This document shows, piece after piece, positions 1 through 10,116 of a stretch of DNA of 64,000 bases (position 1 is its first letter; every line of letters starts with the position of its first letter). Source of the DNA: Pseudomonas sp. PB106 (GTDB lineage: Bacteria > Pseudomonadota > Gammaproteobacteria > Pseudomonadales > Pseudomonadaceae); the NCBI RefSeq assembly GCF_009764645.1, contig NZ_RWIM01000157.1, positions 1 to 64,000 on the forward strand, in the 5' to 3' direction. Below the pieces are notes generated by a model that saw only the letters and a program-made list of their open reading frames with translations, was not told where the DNA came from and made no database searches. The position numbers and the translations under genes were made by a program.

Positions 1-60
1 GCTGCGATCTCTTGATCTTGAAAATCCAGATCAAAAGATCGCAGCCTTCGGCAGCTCCTA
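1..60. repeat. REP-type inverted repeat (family A), cut by the window edge
   Basis: Bases 1-18 and 29-46 are near-perfect inverted copies of a GCTGCGATCT...TTGATCT arm, followed by a CTTCGGCAGCTCCTA tail. The same arm and tail recur near 3257, 8078 and 42330. It has the look of a Pseudomonas REP/REPIN element. The left end may extend beyond the window. Confidence 0.8.
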
Positions 61-202
61 AGGTTTTTCGTCTGGAGGCTGGTTTGGCGTTCGAATGTGA
101 GCCTAATATCCATGCAGAACGTGGCGAATGATGCGCAACAGGCGTCTGACTCCTCAGATACCGAGCCACCTCTCAATACGGTTTATCCACAGGAGTTACC
201 CT

Positions 203-520
203 ATGTCCCGTCTTCGTCTGCTCAGCGCTGCTGCCCTGCTGGCCGTGGCTGCCAACGCCAGCGCTACCAGCTTCATCGTCACCACCGATGCCGTGGTTGG
301 CGCACTGAAATCATCGTCCGACGCCACTTCCGACGTCACTTCGTCCTTCCGTGACGACAAAATCGTTCTCGCTGCCCGTGATGACGCAGCCAGCTTCGTC
401 GCCAGCCAGGGCGAGATCCGTGGCGTGAAACTGGAAAGCGCGCTGGACCACATCCGCCACCAAGCGCCACAGCTGCAAGCGACCGATGCACAGCTCGCTC
501 AGGCCATCCTGACGATCTAA
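203..520 (+). CDS. DUF2388 family secreted protein (copy 1)
   Basis: A 105-residue protein with a Sec signal peptide (about residues 1-22, ending in ANASA). A short conserved domain includes DDAASFVASQGEIRG and ends in an LAQAILTI tail. The ATG at 203 is chosen because AGGAG lies at 191-195; an upstream in-frame start at 128 would put non-signal residues ahead of the signal peptide. It resembles Pseudomonas DUF2388 proteins, which have no known function. It is the first of three tandem paralogs and probably the first gene of an operon running to the DUF4105 gene. Periplasmic or secreted location is inferred from the signal peptide only. Confidence 0.85.
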   Translation: MSRLRLLSAAALLAVAANASATSFIVTTDAVVGALKSSSDATSDVTSSFRDDKIVLAARDDAASFVASQGEIRGVKLESALDHIRHQAPQLQATDAQLAQAILTI

Positions 521-628
521 GCGCTTGCGCCATCTCGGGACACGCCCGACCGTGTCCCGATGCTTTGGCGCTGGCTCTGGCCCGGGCATTGCGCTAGCCT
601 TTGGGCTCGCCAACCGTAATCGAGTCCA

Positions 629-946
629 ATGCGCTTTCTTCCAAATCTACTGATCCCTTCCGTATTGTTCACCGCCTGCTGGGCGACGTCGGTCGATGCC
701 TTTGATGCTTTTAATGCATCGACACAAGGCACCGTCGTCAGTGGTTACGCCACCAGCATGGTGTCTTCCGCGCCTTTCGACCGTAAACTGCTGCTGGCGG
801 CCCACGATGATGCCGCCGCATTCGTGGCCACTGAAGGGGAATGGCGGGGCGCAAGGCTGGAATCAGCGCTGCATTATCTGCGCAAAACCCGGCCAAAACT
901 TCATGTCAGCGACCTTGAACTGGCAGAGGCAATTCTCGTCCAATAG
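629..946 (+). CDS. DUF2388 family secreted protein (copy 2)
   Basis: A 105-residue paralog of its two neighbours. It has an N-terminal signal peptide (cleavage plausible near SVDA, residue 24) and the shared DDAAAFVATEGEWRGARLE block, and ends in LAEAILVQ. The ribosome binding site is weak (GAG four bases ahead of the ATG), which could mean translation at a lower level or coupled to the operon. The 108-base gap from copy 1 holds no clear terminator. Function is unknown; the tandem arrangement is seen directly. Confidence 0.82.
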   Translation: MRFLPNLLIPSVLFTACWATSVDAFDAFNASTQGTVVSGYATSMVSSAPFDRKLLLAAHDDAAAFVATEGEWRGARLESALHYLRKTRPKLHVSDLELAEAILVQ

Positions 947-973
947 CTATCCCTGTCCTTTCGGAGTCGTTCC

Positions 974-1294
974 ATGCGTAGCCCGCTGATTGCTGCCGCC
1001 CTTGGCCTGTTTTTGTTGGCCGATGTGGCCCAGGCGCACACCCTGGTAGCCACCAGTAACATCATCGTTCGTGCCTCCCAGCGCACCATCGATTTCACCT
1101 CCGACACCACCACCTCGATTCGCGATTCGAAAATCATCCGCGAAGCGCACGATGACGCCGCCAGCTTCGTCGCCACTAACGGTGATATCCGTGGCGCGCA
1201 CCTTGAAGCCGCCCTCAACACATTGCGCACGCGCGTCCCGGAAGCCCGCGACGCCAGTGATCAGGTACTCGCCGAAGCCATCCTCGCACTGTGA
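974..1294 (+). CDS. DUF2388 family secreted protein (copy 3)
   Basis: A 106-residue third paralog with a signal peptide ending near AQAHT (residue 22). It has the DDAASFVATNGDIRGAHLE block and the LAEAILAL terminus. CGGAG lies just upstream of the ATG. Its TGA stop (1292-1294) overlaps the GTG start of the next gene (1291), so the two are almost certainly translationally coupled. The coupling suggests that DUF2388 proteins work with, or are substrates of, the downstream DUF4105 protein. That is inference from context. Confidence 0.85.
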   Translation: MRSPLIAAALGLFLLADVAQAHTLVATSNIIVRASQRTIDFTSDTTTSIRDSKIIREAHDDAASFVATNGDIRGAHLEAALNTLRTRVPEARDASDQVLAEAILAL

Positions 1295-3252
1295 AGTCAC
1301 TCGGCGCCTGGCTGCTGGCCGGCGCGTTGTTGCTACTTGGCAACAGCGCCCACGCCGGCCTGCAATTGCGGCTCAAGACCGACGGTCTGAGCCCCGCCCA
1401 ACAACAGGCCAGCCAGGCGCTGATCGATGAGGCGATGCAAAAACTGCCGCCGAGCTTTATCGAGCGGCTGGATCGACGCATCGATGTCGGCTGGACTGAC
1501 GACATGCCCGCCAATGCCTACGGCCAGGCCACGCTGGTTGCCGAACTCGATCTGAACCGCAAACTGCTCGCCGGCCTCACCGATGGCAGCGCAGCGAAAG
1601 AAAAAACCAATCGCCCCCACGGCACTGTGCGCCAGGAATTGCTCGCCACGGTGCTGCACGAAATCACCCACATTTATGACCGCGCCCGCTTGTGGCCGGA
1701 CGCCGAGCGCACGCTGATCCAGCGTTGCACCCGCCGCTTCAACAGCGCCGGGCTGATCGGCATCCCCGATGAATGCCGTGGCCAGAACGGCCGTCGCTTT
1801 ACCCTCAGCGATGATCCGCGCTTGCTCGACCTCGCCGGTTGGCAGCAATACGTCGGCCGTCGCGGTGAGCGTGAGCAGCACAATCGGCAGATCGCCCGCA
1901 GCCCCGACCTTTACGAAATCTCCAGCCCGAAAGAGTTCGTCGCGGTGAACATGGAGTATTTCCTCCTCGACCCGAGCTACGCCTGCCGTCGCCCCGCGCT
2001 GTATCGCTATTACCAGCAACACTTCGGCTGGGCGCCAGCGGAGAAGGATACGTGCAGCAAGACTTTCGCGTTTCTCAATGCCGGTAACGACTTCGCCAAA
2101 CAACCGTTAGGGCAAGTCGATCCGGAACGGGTCTACGCCGTCGACTACCTGCTGGCCGAGGCCAACCAGAACTGGGTCAGCCGCTGGGGCCACAGCATGT
2201 TGCGTCTGGTGATCTGCGCACCGGGGCGGCCACGCGGGCCGGATTGCCGACTCGATCTCGATCAGCATTTGGTGCTGTCGTACCGCGCCTTTGTCGGTGA
2301 TGTGCAGTTGTCGAGCTGGGACGGACTGGTTGGCAAATACCCGTCGCGGCTGTTCGTCCTGCCCTTGGCGCAAGTCATCGACGAATACACCAAGACCGAA
2401 CTGCGCAGCCTCGCCTCCGTACCGATCAACCTGTCCCGGGACGAGATCGAAGGCGTGGTCGAACACGCCGCCGAGATGCATTGGAGCTACGACGGCAACT
2501 ACTTTTTCCTCTCCAACAACTGCGCAGTGGAAGGCTTGAAACTGTTGCGCAGCGGCAGCGACAACACGCAGTTCGTGGGTCTGGACAGCATCATGCCCAA
2601 CGGCTTGCTGGAAGTGATGAAGGGGCGCGGTCTGGCGGACACCAGTGTGCTCGACGATCCGAAAGAGGCGCTGCGTCTGGGTTATCGCTTCGACTCATTC
2701 CGCGATCGCTATCAGGCCATGTTTGATGTGTTGAAGAAGCAGTTGCCGATCAAACAGACCACCGTCGAGGAATGGCTGTCCCTGACTGCCGAAGAGCGCC
2801 GCGAGTGGTTCGAGCGTGCGGATCTGCGCACCAGCGCCGCGTTGTTGTTGCTGGAGCAGGCAAGTTATCGACGTCAGTTGTTGCTGGCTCAGGACGAGGT
2901 CAAGCAACGCTACCTCGGCGCGCGGGAGCTGGAGAACGGTGGTATGGACAAGGCCAACGCAACGTTGCAGGAAATTCTCGCCAACAGCGGCTTCCTCAGT
3001 CGCCCGGCGGAGTTGCTCGATAGTCGCGGTTATGGTTTGCCACAGCCGAGCGAATTCAAGCGGCTGGAGGATGAAAGCAGCCAGCGGCAGAAAAAGCTGC
3101 TGGTGCTGTCCGGTGATCTGGACGCAGAAGTGCGCAAGTTACTGGAGCCCAAGCGCGCTGCGGAGATTGCGGCGAGTGAGGAGAATGTGAAGCAGATCGG
3201 CGCGCATTTGCGCAAATTGCACAAGGCCTCTGGTGGACTTGAATTGCCTTGA
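1291..3252 (+). CDS. DUF4105 family large secreted/envelope protein with an HExxH motif
   Basis: A 653-residue protein with a signal peptide (about 1-22, NSAHA) and a GTG start overlapping the stop of DUF2388 copy 3. The N-terminal part carries VLHEITHIYD, an HExxH metal-site signature at residues 123-127. A downstream SSPKEFVAVNMEY segment could supply a third zinc ligand. The central part matches DUF4105 as I know it, with a GHSMLRL segment near residue 300 and an FFLSNNCA segment near 410. A histidine followed by an Asn-Cys pair recalls permuted papain-like (NlpC/P60, LRAT) enzymes. Catalysis is not established. The C-terminal third is helical and charged. Likely the largest partner of the upstream DUF2388 proteins. 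Confidence 0.82.
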   Translation: MKSLGAWLLAGALLLLGNSAHAGLQLRLKTDGLSPAQQQASQALIDEAMQKLPPSFIERLDRRIDVGWTDDMPANAYGQATLVAELDLNRKLLAGLTDGSAAKEKTNRPHGTVRQELLATVLHEITHIYDRARLWPDAERTLIQRCTRRFNSAGLIGIPDECRGQNGRRFTLSDDPRLLDLAGWQQYVGRRGEREQHNRQIARSPDLYEISSPKEFVAVNMEYFLLDPSYACRRPALYRYYQQHFGWAPAEKDTCSKTFAFLNAGNDFAKQPLGQVDPERVYAVDYLLAEANQNWVSRWGHSMLRLVICAPGRPRGPDCRLDLDQHLVLSYRAFVGDVQLSSWDGLVGKYPSRLFVLPLAQVIDEYTKTELRSLASVPINLSRDEIEGVVEHAAEMHWSYDGNYFFLSNNCAVEGLKLLRSGSDNTQFVGLDSIMPNGLLEVMKGRGLADTSVLDDPKEALRLGYRFDSFRDRYQAMFDVLKKQLPIKQTTVEEWLSLTAEERREWFERADLRTSAALLLLEQASYRRQLLLAQDEVKQRYLGARELENGGMDKANATLQEILANSGFLSRPAELLDSRGYGLPQPSEFKRLEDESSQRQKKLLVLSGDLDAEVRKLLEPKRAAEIAASEENVKQIGAHLRKLHKASGGLELP

Positions 3253-3256
3253 AAGC

Positions 3257-3334
3257 AAAAGATCGCAGCCTGCGGCAGCTCCTACATGGATTTGTGGATA
3301 TTCCTGTAGGCGCTGCCGCAGGCTGCGATCTTTT
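3257..3334. repeat. REPIN (family A) between convergent genes, probable bidirectional terminator
   Basis: The arm AAAAGATCGCAGCCTGCGGC at 3257 and its complement ending at 3334 form a long hairpin with a 26-base loop region. The downstream arm ends in TTTT. It lies between the DUF4105 gene and the oppositely oriented RcnB-like gene, so it could end transcription from both sides. Confidence 0.85.
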
Positions 3335-3347
3335 GACTGACTAACGA

Positions 3348-3803
3348 TTAATACAGGACGCCATCGAGGATTTCGTAAACGATCCCGGTGCCCACTGCGA
3401 TCAGCACGATATCGCCACCGGCCCGGCGCCATTCGTAGCCCGGATACACCGGCAAGCGACCCAGCGCACGACCGTCCAGACGCTCACCGTAATACCCGTG
3501 CGGCAACGGCCGGCCACGCTCCAGATGAATCCCCGGAGGCGGCGGTGCGCCGCGTACGAAGTAGCCATGATTATCACGAATGGTCTGGCGCACTGGGCCA
3601 AAGTCGCGCGGTGGCGGGCCACCACGGTGGTTGTTCTGCGGGCCGCGGTGATCATCACCATGGTTGTCGCCGCGGTTGTCGTGTTGGCCCTGCTGCGGGC
3701 CGCCGTGGTCGTGATCATCGCGCGGATCGGCGCTGGCCAGCAGCGGGGTCGCGCTGATCATCAACACACCCAGTCCGGCAATCAGACGTTTCGGCATTTT
3801 CAT
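3348..3803 (-). CDS. RcnB-like / CigR-like secreted protein with a His-Asp-Gly-rich region
   Basis: A 151-residue protein. A signal peptide (about 1-24, ending in LLASADP) is followed by a low-complexity region rich in His, Asp, Asn, Gly and Arg (about residues 25-65). Then comes an RcnB-type domain with GIHLERGRPLPHGYYGERLD and a hydrophobic C-terminal stretch (IVLIAVGTGIVYEIL). The ATG at 3803 is preferred over a GTG at 3818 because GAGGAAAG sits at the right distance upstream. RcnB of enteric bacteria affects nickel/cobalt efflux and CigR is linked to virulence control in Salmonella. Neither role can be assumed here. The trp terminator separates it from trpA. Confidence 0.75.
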   Translation of the reverse strand: MKMPKRLIAGLGVLMISATPLLASADPRDDHDHGGPQQGQHDNRGDNHGDDHRGPQNNHRGGPPPRDFGPVRQTIRDNHGYFVRGAPPPPGIHLERGRPLPHGYYGERLDGRALGRLPVYPGYEWRRAGGDIVLIAVGTGIVYEILDGVLY

Positions 3804-3830
3804 CGGGTCTTTCCTCACGGCACAAACAGC

Positions 3831-3863
3831 AAAAAGGGCTGCAGAACGGTGTTCTGAAGCCCT
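3831..3863 (-). terminator. Rho-independent terminator of trpBA
   Basis: Read on the minus strand, a GAGGGCTTCAGAAC stem pairs with GTTCTGCAGCCC around a 3-base loop and is followed by five T residues. It lies 63 bases after the trpA stop and ahead of the next minus-strand gene, so it closes the trpBA unit. Confidence 0.85.
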
Positions 3864-3925
3864 CGGTCTTGCTCATTTAGTCTGTGCTTTGAGGTGCTAA
3901 TTCCTCTGTATCAGGAACTTTACCT

Positions 3926-4737
3926 TCAGCTGACGCGGGCCTTACGCACGCCTTCAGACAGTGCCGAGCACAGGCTCAACACACCGTCGATGGCTTGCGC
4001 TGGTGTGGTCGCGTTGGCGATGTGATCGATCAATGCCGAGCCCACCACAACACCGTCGGCCAAACGCGCGATGGCCGCCGCTTGCTCCGGGGTACGGATA
4101 CCGAAACCGATGCTGATCGGCAGGTCGGTATGACGGCGCAGACGGGTGACCGCCTCTTCAACATGCTCCAGCGTTGCAGCGCCAGCACCGGTCACACCGG
4201 CCACCGACACGTAATAAACGAAACCGGAGCTGCCATTGAGCACTTTCGGCAGACGCGCATCGTCAGTGGTCGGGGTGGTCAGACGGATGAAGTCGAGCCC
4301 CGCAGCCTGCGCCGGATCGCACAGTTCAGCGTTGTGCTCAGGTGGCATGTCGACCACGATCAGACCGTCGACGCCCGCCTCTTTCGCGTCAGTGATGAAG
4401 CGCTCAACGCCATACATGTGGATCGGGTTGAAGTAGCCCATCAGCACCAGCGGCGTGTCGCTGTTGCCTTCGCGGAACTCGCTAACCATTTGCAGGGTTT
4501 TCACCAGGTTCTGCTTGGCGCCCAAGGCACGGATGTTCGCCAACTGGATCGCCGGGCCGTCGGCCATCGGGTCGGTGAACGGCATGCCCAGTTCAATCAC
4601 GTCGGCGCCGGCACCCGGCAAACCCTTGAGGATCGCCAGCGAGGTGTCGTAGTCCGGATCACCGGCGGTGACGAAGGTCACCAGCGCGGCGCGGTTCTGT
4701 TCTTTGAGGGCGGCAAAACGCGTTTGCAGGCGGCTCA

Positions 4738-4738
<1 letters not shown>
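3926..4738 (-). CDS. trpA: Tryptophan synthase alpha subunit
   Basis: A 270-residue TIM-barrel enzyme. It cleaves indole-3-glycerol phosphate to indole and glyceraldehyde 3-phosphate and channels indole to TrpB. Catalytic Glu49 (VIELGMPF) and Asp60 ([11 protein letters not shown]) are present, and length is normal for the family. Its ATG overlaps the trpB stop (ATGA), so the two are translationally coupled. In pseudomonads trpBA is activated by the divergently encoded TrpI in response to indoleglycerol phosphate. The gene order here fits that. Confidence 0.98.
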
Positions 4739-6084
<1,346 letters not shown>

Positions 6085-7002
6085 ATGAGCCACGACCTTC
6101 CCCCGCTGAACGCCTTGCGCGCGTTCGAAGCGACCGCCCGGCTGAACAGCGTCAGTCAGGCCGCCGAGCAACTGCACGTTACCCACGGCGCAGTCAGCCG
6201 TCAGCTCAAGGTGCTGGAAGAACACTTGGGCGTCAGTCTGTTCGTCAAGGACGGGCGCGGCCTGAAACTCACAGATGCGGGTATGCGTTTACGCGATGCC
6301 AGCGGTGAGGCGTTTGATCGGTTGCGCAGTGTTTGTGCTGAACTCACGCAGAACACCGCCGATGCACCGTTCGTACTGGGTTGCTCTGGAAGCTTGCTCG
6401 CACGCTGGTTTATTCCGCGTCTGGGGCGCTTGAATGCCGATCTGCCCGACCTGCGTCTGCATCTGTCGGCAGGTGAAGGCGATCTCGATCCTCGGCGTCC
6501 GGGTCTGGATGCTCTGCTGCTGTTCGCCGAGCCGCCATGGCCGGCAGACATGCAGGTTTACGAATTGGCCGCAGAACGCATCGGGCCGGTCATGAGCCCG
6601 CTGTTCAGCGGTTATCAACGTCTACAACCAGCGCCAGCCTCTGCACTGCTTGATGAACCGCTGCTGCACACCACCTCGCGCCCACAAGCCTGGCCGAGCT
6701 GGGCACAGCAAAGCGACCTCGACGCGAAGGCGCTGAAGCTCGGGCAAGGTTTTGAGCATTTGTATTATTTGCTGGAAGCAGCAGTCGCCGGTCTCGGCGT
6801 AGCGATCGCGCCGGAGCCGTTGGTGACGGAAGATTTGAAAGCGGGTCGCCTGGTTGCGCCGTGGGGCTTCTGTGAAACCCCGGCGCAACTGGCGTTGTGG
6901 CTACCCAAGCGCGCCGCAGACGGGCGCGCTCGGCAACTGGCGCAATGGCTCAAGAATGAGCTGCACCAGAGCGATCATTCGCCGCGCTTGAACAGCAAGT
7001 AA
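6085..7002 (+). CDS. trpI: LysR-type activator of trpBA
   Basis: A 305-residue protein with a winged helix-turn-helix in about residues 1-65 ([20 protein letters not shown], followed by [14 protein letters not shown]) and a periplasmic-binding-protein-like effector domain after that. Its position divergent from trpBA identifies it as TrpI, which senses indoleglycerol phosphate. Its last 28 bases overlap the 3' end of the convergent DUF883 gene. Confidence 0.93.
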   Translation: MSHDLPPLNALRAFEATARLNSVSQAAEQLHVTHGAVSRQLKVLEEHLGVSLFVKDGRGLKLTDAGMRLRDASGEAFDRLRSVCAELTQNTADAPFVLGCSGSLLARWFIPRLGRLNADLPDLRLHLSAGEGDLDPRRPGLDALLLFAEPPWPADMQVYELAAERIGPVMSPLFSGYQRLQPAPASALLDEPLLHTTSRPQAWPSWAQQSDLDAKALKLGQGFEHLYYLLEAAVAGLGVAIAPEPLVTEDLKAGRLVAPWGFCETPAQLALWLPKRAADGRARQLAQWLKNELHQSDHSPRLNSK

Positions 7003-7301
7003 GCGGCCAGCAAACCGATCGCACCAACCGCTACACCGGCGGTTGTCCACGGATGTTCCTGGGCGTAATCACGAGTGGCAATGCCGGTCTCGCGGGTTTT
7101 CACTTTGACTTCTTCATAGGCATCGCTAAGCAGGTGACGCGAATGCTTCAGCGCACTTTCGGCATTGCTTTTCAGCGCCTTGAGGGTCTTGCGCGACTCG
7201 TCCGAAGCGTCGTCCTTCAGGCTTTCCAACGACTTGAGCAGACTCTCGATCTCGGCTTCCATGCTTTGCAACGAGGCTTTACGTAAAGAGGTGTTGGCCA
7301 T
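6975..7301 (-). CDS. DUF883 / YqjD-ElaB-like membrane-anchored protein
   Basis: A 108-residue protein. Residues 1-75 are charged and predicted to be helical ([18 protein letters not shown] and onward), and a single C-terminal membrane segment follows ([20 protein letters not shown]). This is the YqjD/ElaB/DUF883 layout, in which some members bind ribosomes at the inner membrane in stationary phase. The ATG at 7301 has AGGAG upstream. It overlaps the tail of trpI by 28 bases in convergent orientation. Confidence 0.88.
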   Translation of the reverse strand: MANTSLRKASLQSMEAEIESLLKSLESLKDDASDESRKTLKALKSNAESALKHSRHLLSDAYEEVKVKTRETGIATRDYAQEHPWTTAGVAVGAIGLLAAYLLFKRGE

Positions 7302-7458
7302 GGTGGCTCTCCTGCATTGGTGATGAGTGGCGTGTGTTGGTTGGGACTTCAGTGGTTTGAGAAAGTGCAGAAAATCTGAACTTCGCCTGCTCGGCGCCGC
7401 CGAAATCAACAGTGCAGATTCACTGCTAGTCTCAATTCCACACGCCAAGGAGTTCGTT

Positions 7459-7674
7459 ATGAGTGACCATCACACGTACAAGAAAGTCGAGTTGGTCGGT
7501 TCGTCCACCACCACCATCGAAGACGCCATCAACAACGCGTTGGCTGAAGCCAACAAGACCATTCGCAACCTGGAATGGTTTGAAGTCACCGAAACCCGTG
7601 GTCATATCGAAAACGGTAAGGTTGCGCACTTTCAGGTGACGTTGAAAGTCGGCTTCAAGATTGCCAGCAGCTGA
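7459..7674 (+). CDS. Dodecin family flavin-binding protein
   Basis: A 71-residue protein with the dodecin pattern: [20 protein letters not shown], an [18 protein letters not shown] segment with the conserved Trp that stacks on flavin, and a final strand [10 protein letters not shown]. Dodecins form 12-subunit shells that store flavin or related cofactors. The ATG at 7459 follows AAGGAG at 7447-7452. It appears to be transcribed alone. Confidence 0.92.
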   Translation: MSDHHTYKKVELVGSSTTTIEDAINNALAEANKTIRNLEWFEVTETRGHIENGKVAHFQVTLKVGFKIASS

Positions 7675-7802
7675 GTTTGGTCTAGTCTTCTGAACTTGCG
7701 CGCTGGCCGAGTGCCATAGGAATGGCAAAGCGCTACAGGGTGAGTGCATCGAGTGGATGACTCGATGCCCGCCTCTTTCAATCCGACCAGGGAGTGCGAC
7801 CG

Positions 7803-8024
7803 ATGAAGAAGTTCATGTTGGCAGTAGGTTTGTTGAGCCTTGCGGGTGGTGCGATTGCTGCCGGCAAGCCTTGCGAAGAGCTGAAAAGCGAGATCGCAGC
7901 GAAGCTGGATGCCAAGGGCGTTTCCGGGTATTCGCTGGAGATTGTCGACAAGGGCGCCAATGGCGGCGAAGTTGTCGGCACCTGTGAAGGTGGCACCAAG
8001 GAAATCGTCTACAAGCGCGGTTGA
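7803..8024 (+). CDS. DUF1161 family small secreted protein (copy 1)
   Basis: A 73-residue protein with a signal peptide (about 1-19, ending GAIAA). The mature domain of about 54 residues starts at KPCEELKSEIAAKLDAKGV, with a second Cys in GTCEGGTKEIVY. The two Cys could form a disulfide in the periplasm. The ATG at 7803 is preferred over the upstream in-frame 7794. A clear terminator follows at once. A paralog lies at 10117. Function is unknown. Confidence 0.85.
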   Translation: MKKFMLAVGLLSLAGGAIAAGKPCEELKSEIAAKLDAKGVSGYSLEIVDKGANGGEVVGTCEGGTKEIVYKRG

Positions 8025-8040
8025 TTGCGCCTGAAATACA

Positions 8041-8070
8041 AAAGCCGACGTGAATGCGTCGGCTTTTTTG
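8041..8070 (+). terminator. Rho-independent terminator after DUF1161 copy 1
   Basis: A perfect stem, AAAGCCGACG pairing with CGTCGGCTTT around a 6-base loop, is followed by a T run. It lies 16 bases after the stop codon. Confidence 0.93.
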
Positions 8071-8077
8071 TTTCCCG

Positions 8078-8163
8078 TGTAGGAGCTGCGGCACGCTGCG
8101 ATCTTTTGATCCTGATTTTTCAAACCGAAGATCAAAAGATCGCAGCGTGCCGCAGCTCCTACA
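8078..8163. repeat. REPIN (family A)
   Basis: A nearly perfect inverted repeat with arms of about 34 bases (TGTAGGAGCTGCGGCACGCT and the complement ending at 8163) around an 18-base centre. It sits directly after the DUF1161 terminator and ahead of the 3' end of the luciferase-like gene. Confidence 0.9.
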
Positions 8164-8173
8164 GGGGTGCGCG

Positions 8174-9175
8174 TTATCCCTTCATGACCTGTGCCAGCAG
8201 CTCGTAGGAATGCACGCGGTCGGCGTGTTCGTAGAGATCACTGGTGAAAATCAGCTCATCCGCCTGAGTCTGTTCAACCAACACTTCCAGCTTCGCGCGG
8301 ATCTTCTGTGGGCTGCCAACCATCGCCAGACCGAGGAAATCACCCACCGCCTCGCGCTCATGCGGCAGCCACAAACCGTCCATGGTTTTCACCGGCGGAC
8401 GCTGCACCAGACTTTGCCCGCGCATCAACGCCAAAATGCGCTGGTACACCGACGTCGCCAGATAATCCGCCTGCTCATCGGTATCCGCCGCCACCAGCGG
8501 CACGCCGAGCATCACGTACGGCTTGTCGAGCACCGCCGACGGCTTGAAGTGATTGCGATAGACCCGAATCGCCTCGTGCATGAAGCGCGGCGCGAAATGC
8601 GAGGCGAAGGCGTAGGGCAAACCACGCTCGCCGGCCAACTGCGCACTGAACAGACTGGAGCCGAGCAGCCAGATCGGCACATTGGTGCCGGTGCCCGGCA
8701 TCGCGATTACCCGTTGATCCGGGGTACGCGGGCCGAGGAAGCGCACCAGTTCGGCAACGTCCTCGGGGAAATCATCGGCGCTGCCGGAGCGTTCGCGGCG
8801 CAGCGCACGTGCGGTCATTTGATCAGAACCGGGCGCACGGCCAAGACCGAGATCGATCCGTCCCGGGTACAGACTTTCAAGGGTGCCGAACTGCTCGGCG
8901 ATCACCAGCGGCGCATGGTTGGGCAACATCACGCCACCGGAGCCGACACGGATGGTCGACGTGCCGCCTGCCAGATAACCCAGCAAAACCGAAGTCGCGG
9001 AACTGGCGATGCCGTCCATGTTGTGGTGCTCAGCGACCCAGAACCGCGTGTAGCCGAATTTCTCGACGTGCTGCGCCAGGTCCAGCGAATTACGCAGTGA
9101 CTGCGCCGGGCTGCCGTTCTCGCGCACTGGCACCAAATCGAGAGTGGAAAATTTTACGTCGGACAGTTGCTTCAT
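8174..9175 (-). CDS. LLM-class flavin-dependent oxidoreductase
   Basis: A 333-residue bacterial luciferase-like monooxygenase (TIM barrel using reduced FMN or F420-like flavin). Visible family blocks are [20 protein letters not shown], followed by HHNM, then [20 protein letters not shown] and the LGRAPGSDQ turn. It is close to the proteobacterial group often annotated MsnO8-like. The substrate cannot be told from the sequence. It stands alone, divergent from the OsmC gene. Confidence 0.9.
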   Translation of the reverse strand: MKQLSDVKFSTLDLVPVRENGSPAQSLRNSLDLAQHVEKFGYTRFWVAEHHNMDGIASSATSVLLGYLAGGTSTIRVGSGGVMLPNHAPLVIAEQFGTLESLYPGRIDLGLGRAPGSDQMTARALRRERSGSADDFPEDVAELVRFLGPRTPDQRVIAMPGTGTNVPIWLLGSSLFSAQLAGERGLPYAFASHFAPRFMHEAIRVYRNHFKPSAVLDKPYVMLGVPLVAADTDEQADYLATSVYQRILALMRGQSLVQRPPVKTMDGLWLPHEREAVGDFLGLAMVGSPQKIRAKLEVLVEQTQADELIFTSDLYEHADRVHSYELLAQVMKG

Positions 9176-9417
9176 AAACCTGCGTCTCCGAGTCGGGAGG
9201 CAGGTTATTGATACGAACGAAAACCTGCCGAATTCATAAGCGTGTTTTATGCAATGAGGGCATATACCCGAGTTTCAATAGCCGAGTCGAAATTTCCTAC
9301 TAAAAAAGTCAACGATTCAACCGGGCTGAACTTTGTTCCGCCGTCTATCCTCAGAAGCCTTGCAAGCAACAAACCACGACGACGCGGCGTTTCCGCGCCA
9401 GAGACGAGGAGGAAGAC

Positions 9418-9849
9418 ATGGCTATCGTGAAGAAAGCATCGGCACATTGGGCAGGTGATCTGAAAACCGGTATCGGCTCGATTTCCACCGAAACCGGCGT
9501 CCTCAGAGAAGCCCCATACGGTTTCAAGGCGCGCTTCGAAGGCGGCAAGGGCACCAACCCGGAAGAACTGATCGGCGCGGCGCATGCCGGTTGTTTCTCC
9601 ATGGCGTTCTCGATGATTCTCGGCGATGCGGGCCTCAAGGCCGACAGCATCGATACCAACGCGGAAGTGACCCTCGATCAGGTTGAAGGCGGTTTCGCGA
9701 TCACCGCGGTGAAGCTGATTCTCAAAGCAAAAATTCCCGGGGCGACGCAGGAGCAGTTCGAAGAACTGAGCAACAAGGCCAAGGAAGGGTGCCCGGTTTC
9801 GAAAGTGCTGAATGCGAAGATCACCCTTGAGGCTTCACTGGTCAGCTGA
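9418..9849 (+). CDS. osmC: OsmC family peroxiredoxin
   Basis: A 143-residue protein that reduces organic hydroperoxides. The two redox cysteines are in AHAGCFSMAFS and EGCPVSKVL, and length matches the OsmC subgroup. A strong ribosome binding site (GAGGAGGAAG) precedes the ATG. Its position beside the DUF1161 and PA0061/PA0062-like genes matches the osmC locus of P. aeruginosa as I recall it. Expected to respond to osmotic or oxidative stress; no operator was identified. Confidence 0.93.
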   Translation: MAIVKKASAHWAGDLKTGIGSISTETGVLREAPYGFKARFEGGKGTNPEELIGAAHAGCFSMAFSMILGDAGLKADSIDTNAEVTLDQVEGGFAITAVKLILKAKIPGATQEQFEELSNKAKEGCPVSKVLNAKITLEASLVS

Positions 9850-9880
9850 TTCGACCCGTTCAAGTAACAGCAACATAAAT

Positions 9881-9975
9881 CCTGTGGGAGCTGGCTTGCC
9901 AGCGATAGCGGTGTGTCTGGCAACATCTATAGTTGCTGTGCCGACGTCATCGCTGGCAAGCCAGACTCCCACAAG
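9881..9975. repeat. REPIN (family B)
   Basis: CCTGTGGGAGCTGGCTTGCC at 9881 is mirrored by a complementary copy ending at 9975 (with a one-base change, CCAGACTCCCACA). Both carry the AGCGAT extension. The same element occurs at 12404 and 27409. Confidence 0.9.
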
Positions 9976-10116
9976 GCTTTCGTCGCACGCAAATTTTCGT
10001 ACGCACAGTCGCACAAGTTGTGAGCGAAGTCAGAACCCTCGCTGTAAAAGTATGGTCGAATCAACGACAGCAGCTTCAGCGCACGCCCGTGCGCGCTGCC
10101 TCAGGGAGCTTCACTC

